From: Dysgonamonadaceae bacterium
GTDB lineage: Bacteria > Bacteroidota > Bacteroidia > Bacteroidales > Azobacteroidaceae
Reading direction: 5' to 3'
DNA: 7,253 nucleotides
NCBI GenBank assembly: GCA_031284225.1
Contig: JAITAH010000408.1
Location: forward strand, 1 to 7,253
Part shown: positions 6,801 to 7,253 of the stretch, piece after piece
How the letters are laid out: each line of letters starts with the position of its first letter
Numbering within the stretch: the first letter of the stretch is position 1
The notes under the pieces: generated by a model
Databases searched by the model: none
What the model saw: only the letters and a program-made list of their open reading frames with translations
Told to the model about the DNA's origin: nothing
Made by a program: the position numbers and the translations under genes

Positions 6801-7253
6801 AAACTGTCTTCGATGACGGAGATAACGCAGGAAGTTCCGATACTCCGTTGCGGGTCGAACGGATTGAAACGATAATTCCAAAAGGTATTGCCGCTGGAAG
6901 GAATAAACAGGATTCCTTTTTGGTAAAGCGCCACCCACATATTTTGTTGTTTATCTTCAAAAATATAATGCACTTTCACCTTTCTCAGGTTGCAGGCATC
7001 GAAATTCGGGTCGATATCCGGCAGTTTTTCACCGGAAGAACTGTACCGTACAATGCCCGCACCGTCGGTTCCAATCCAGATATTACCTTTTTGGTCCGGC
7101 GACAGGGCAAACACCTGTTTTTCTGCATTCGAAACGCCGGATTTGAATGTACTGAACGTTTGGCTGGGACGATCGTAGATATTTACCCCGCCGCCCAACG
7201 TTCCTATCCAGATGCGGCCGTACGAATCTTCGCAAATCGAAAACACATGATTG
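3830..7253 (-). CDS. Hybrid two-component system sensor/response regulator (HTCS), N-terminus beyond window
   Basis: The frame is open through the right edge (codons NHV precede FSICEDS), so the GTG at 7246 is internal and 1140 residues are visible. Numbering from that Val: ten two-component propeller repeats (Reg_prop, WIGT type) at 1-440; Y_Y_Y domain about 495-563; one membrane helix 571-590; HisKA with SHEIRTP and phosphorylated His622; HATPase with N-box 734-743, DTGIGI 766-771 and GTGIGL 796-801; receiver 882-998 with Asp889/Asp890, phosphoacceptor Asp931, Thr961 and Lys983; AraC-type DNA-binding domain about 1024-1125. All catalytic residues are present, so it should be active. The propeller would sense a periplasmic ligand, and the cytoplasmic part would phosphorylate itself and bind DNA. 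Relatives have about 1300-1450 residues with a signal peptide and two propellers, so about 200-300 residues lie outside. Such regulators usually control adjacent glycan-use genes; none is in view. Confidence 0.95.
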   Translation of the reverse strand, partial: NHVFSICEDSYGRIWIGTLGGGVNIYDRPSQTFSTFKSGVSNAEKQVFALSPDQKGNIWIGTDGAGIVRYSSSGEKLPDIDPNFDACNLRKVKVHYIFEDKQQNMWVALYQKGILFIPSSGNTFWNYRFNPFDPQRSIGTSCVISVIEDSFGDVWIGTDGDGLYRVNDAHQQIEHFSTATDPAIPSNVITALFEDRDKNVWIGTYVNGMFRYNRKTGKFDAHYHSGTPQALSFDHISAFVQDKNGILWIATDGGGLNRFDPATKQIKHYKSGDESIRESCLSNNWVYALHLDKNNRIWIGTARGVNRFDPETQTFSNASLLNTLLSNKLIYTINEDSQGNLWLGGFSGLYRIDKQTGEITRRTTLDGLPDNMINGIEIDSEQNLWLSTGNGLCRYNPQSNQYLNFYAKDGIQSNEFRRGSHYRGRDNRMYFGGINGLTHFVPPAPEQEHPLLYLAFTHLLIYNEQVQVRKSPILEKALDESESIHLKYNQRSFTFRFAAIEYSTPQRVLYYTQMENFDKYWRLVNTPDRSITYTNLNPGKYVFKVKATADGVHFLEREVKIIIEPPFWLSIWAKISYIIILLLIAYFVYLYLENRIKERRILMEKEQQKQLSESKLQFFTDISHEIRTPLTLILGPIEKLKEETKEEKMLSVYQIIHQNALRILRLVNQLMDLRAVDKGKLKLKVEPTSLQEFVGKIMDSFQELALTKQIDFNLILETQLPEVYIDRDCIDKVIFNLLSNAFKFTNQGGSITLFIGLNEGKVEIRVEDTGIGIAKEYQAYIFDRFFQVRDHKVNTKMGTGIGLHLSKMMIELHRGEIFVESEPNQGCKFTIHLPLDKAAYKPEEFGMTNGEATAMMVQPSFQTDDDPETGNEKKRNTSNTPVVQTVLLVEDDVDILNYLDTELSPKYRIYRANNGKEGLGKALKHLPDIIVSDIVMPEMDGLTLCKLLKSNDKTCHIPIILLTAKTNVEQRIEGIEMGADSYIPKPFNLKHLETRIQKLIELRKKLKDKYSAGEKEESNIKVVSADEKLLQKFNDKLRAQISNPDLSVESISKELGLSRVHLNRRLKIITNESPGNYIRRFRLKQAALLLTDKKMSIAEVAYAVGFSSHAYFSNIFKEHFGISPSEYSEINHPEEDKSAV

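Overview
The window looks like a chromosomal segment of a Bacteroidota bacterium, probably order Bacteroidales. Three things point there: a textbook Bacteroidetes promoter (TTTG, 19-nt spacer, TAnnTTTG) before the first plus-strand gene, start codons without strong Shine-Dalgarno sequences, and a one-protein hybrid two-component regulator (propeller, Y_Y_Y, kinase, receiver, AraC) typical of that phylum. I cannot name the genus.

Layout. (1) Positions 1-502, minus strand, hold decayed material. A short TPR protein seems to have lost its C-terminal part to a one-base frameshift. Directly upstream of it lies a fragment of an HU-like DNA-binding protein gene, also frameshifted. (2) Positions 503-973 contain no convincing gene. 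They hold an imperfect 22-nt tandem repeat (about 595-726) and a possible small terminator or alternative-hairpin element (895-962). (3) Positions 974-3833, plus strand, form a two-gene operon with its own promoter: a 265-aa exported outer-membrane beta-barrel protein, then a 658-aa exported protein joining a ComEA-like helix-hairpin-helix region to a large outer-membrane barrel. (4) Positions 3830-7253, minus strand, hold the C-terminal 1140 residues of a hybrid two-component sensor/regulator. Its N-terminus is beyond the right edge. It converges on the operon, and the two stop codons share bases.

How the parts may work together: the two barrel proteins are probably co-expressed and co-localised in the outer membrane. 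The regulator senses a periplasmic ligand and would control transcription. Its usual target, a polysaccharide-utilisation locus, would lie past position 7253, and nothing here ties it to the barrel operon. The less familiar items are the barrel protein whose helix-hairpin-helix motifs lack the glycine hairpin, the 22-nt repeat array, and the remnant HU/TPR junction. I see no clear new defence or mobile system.
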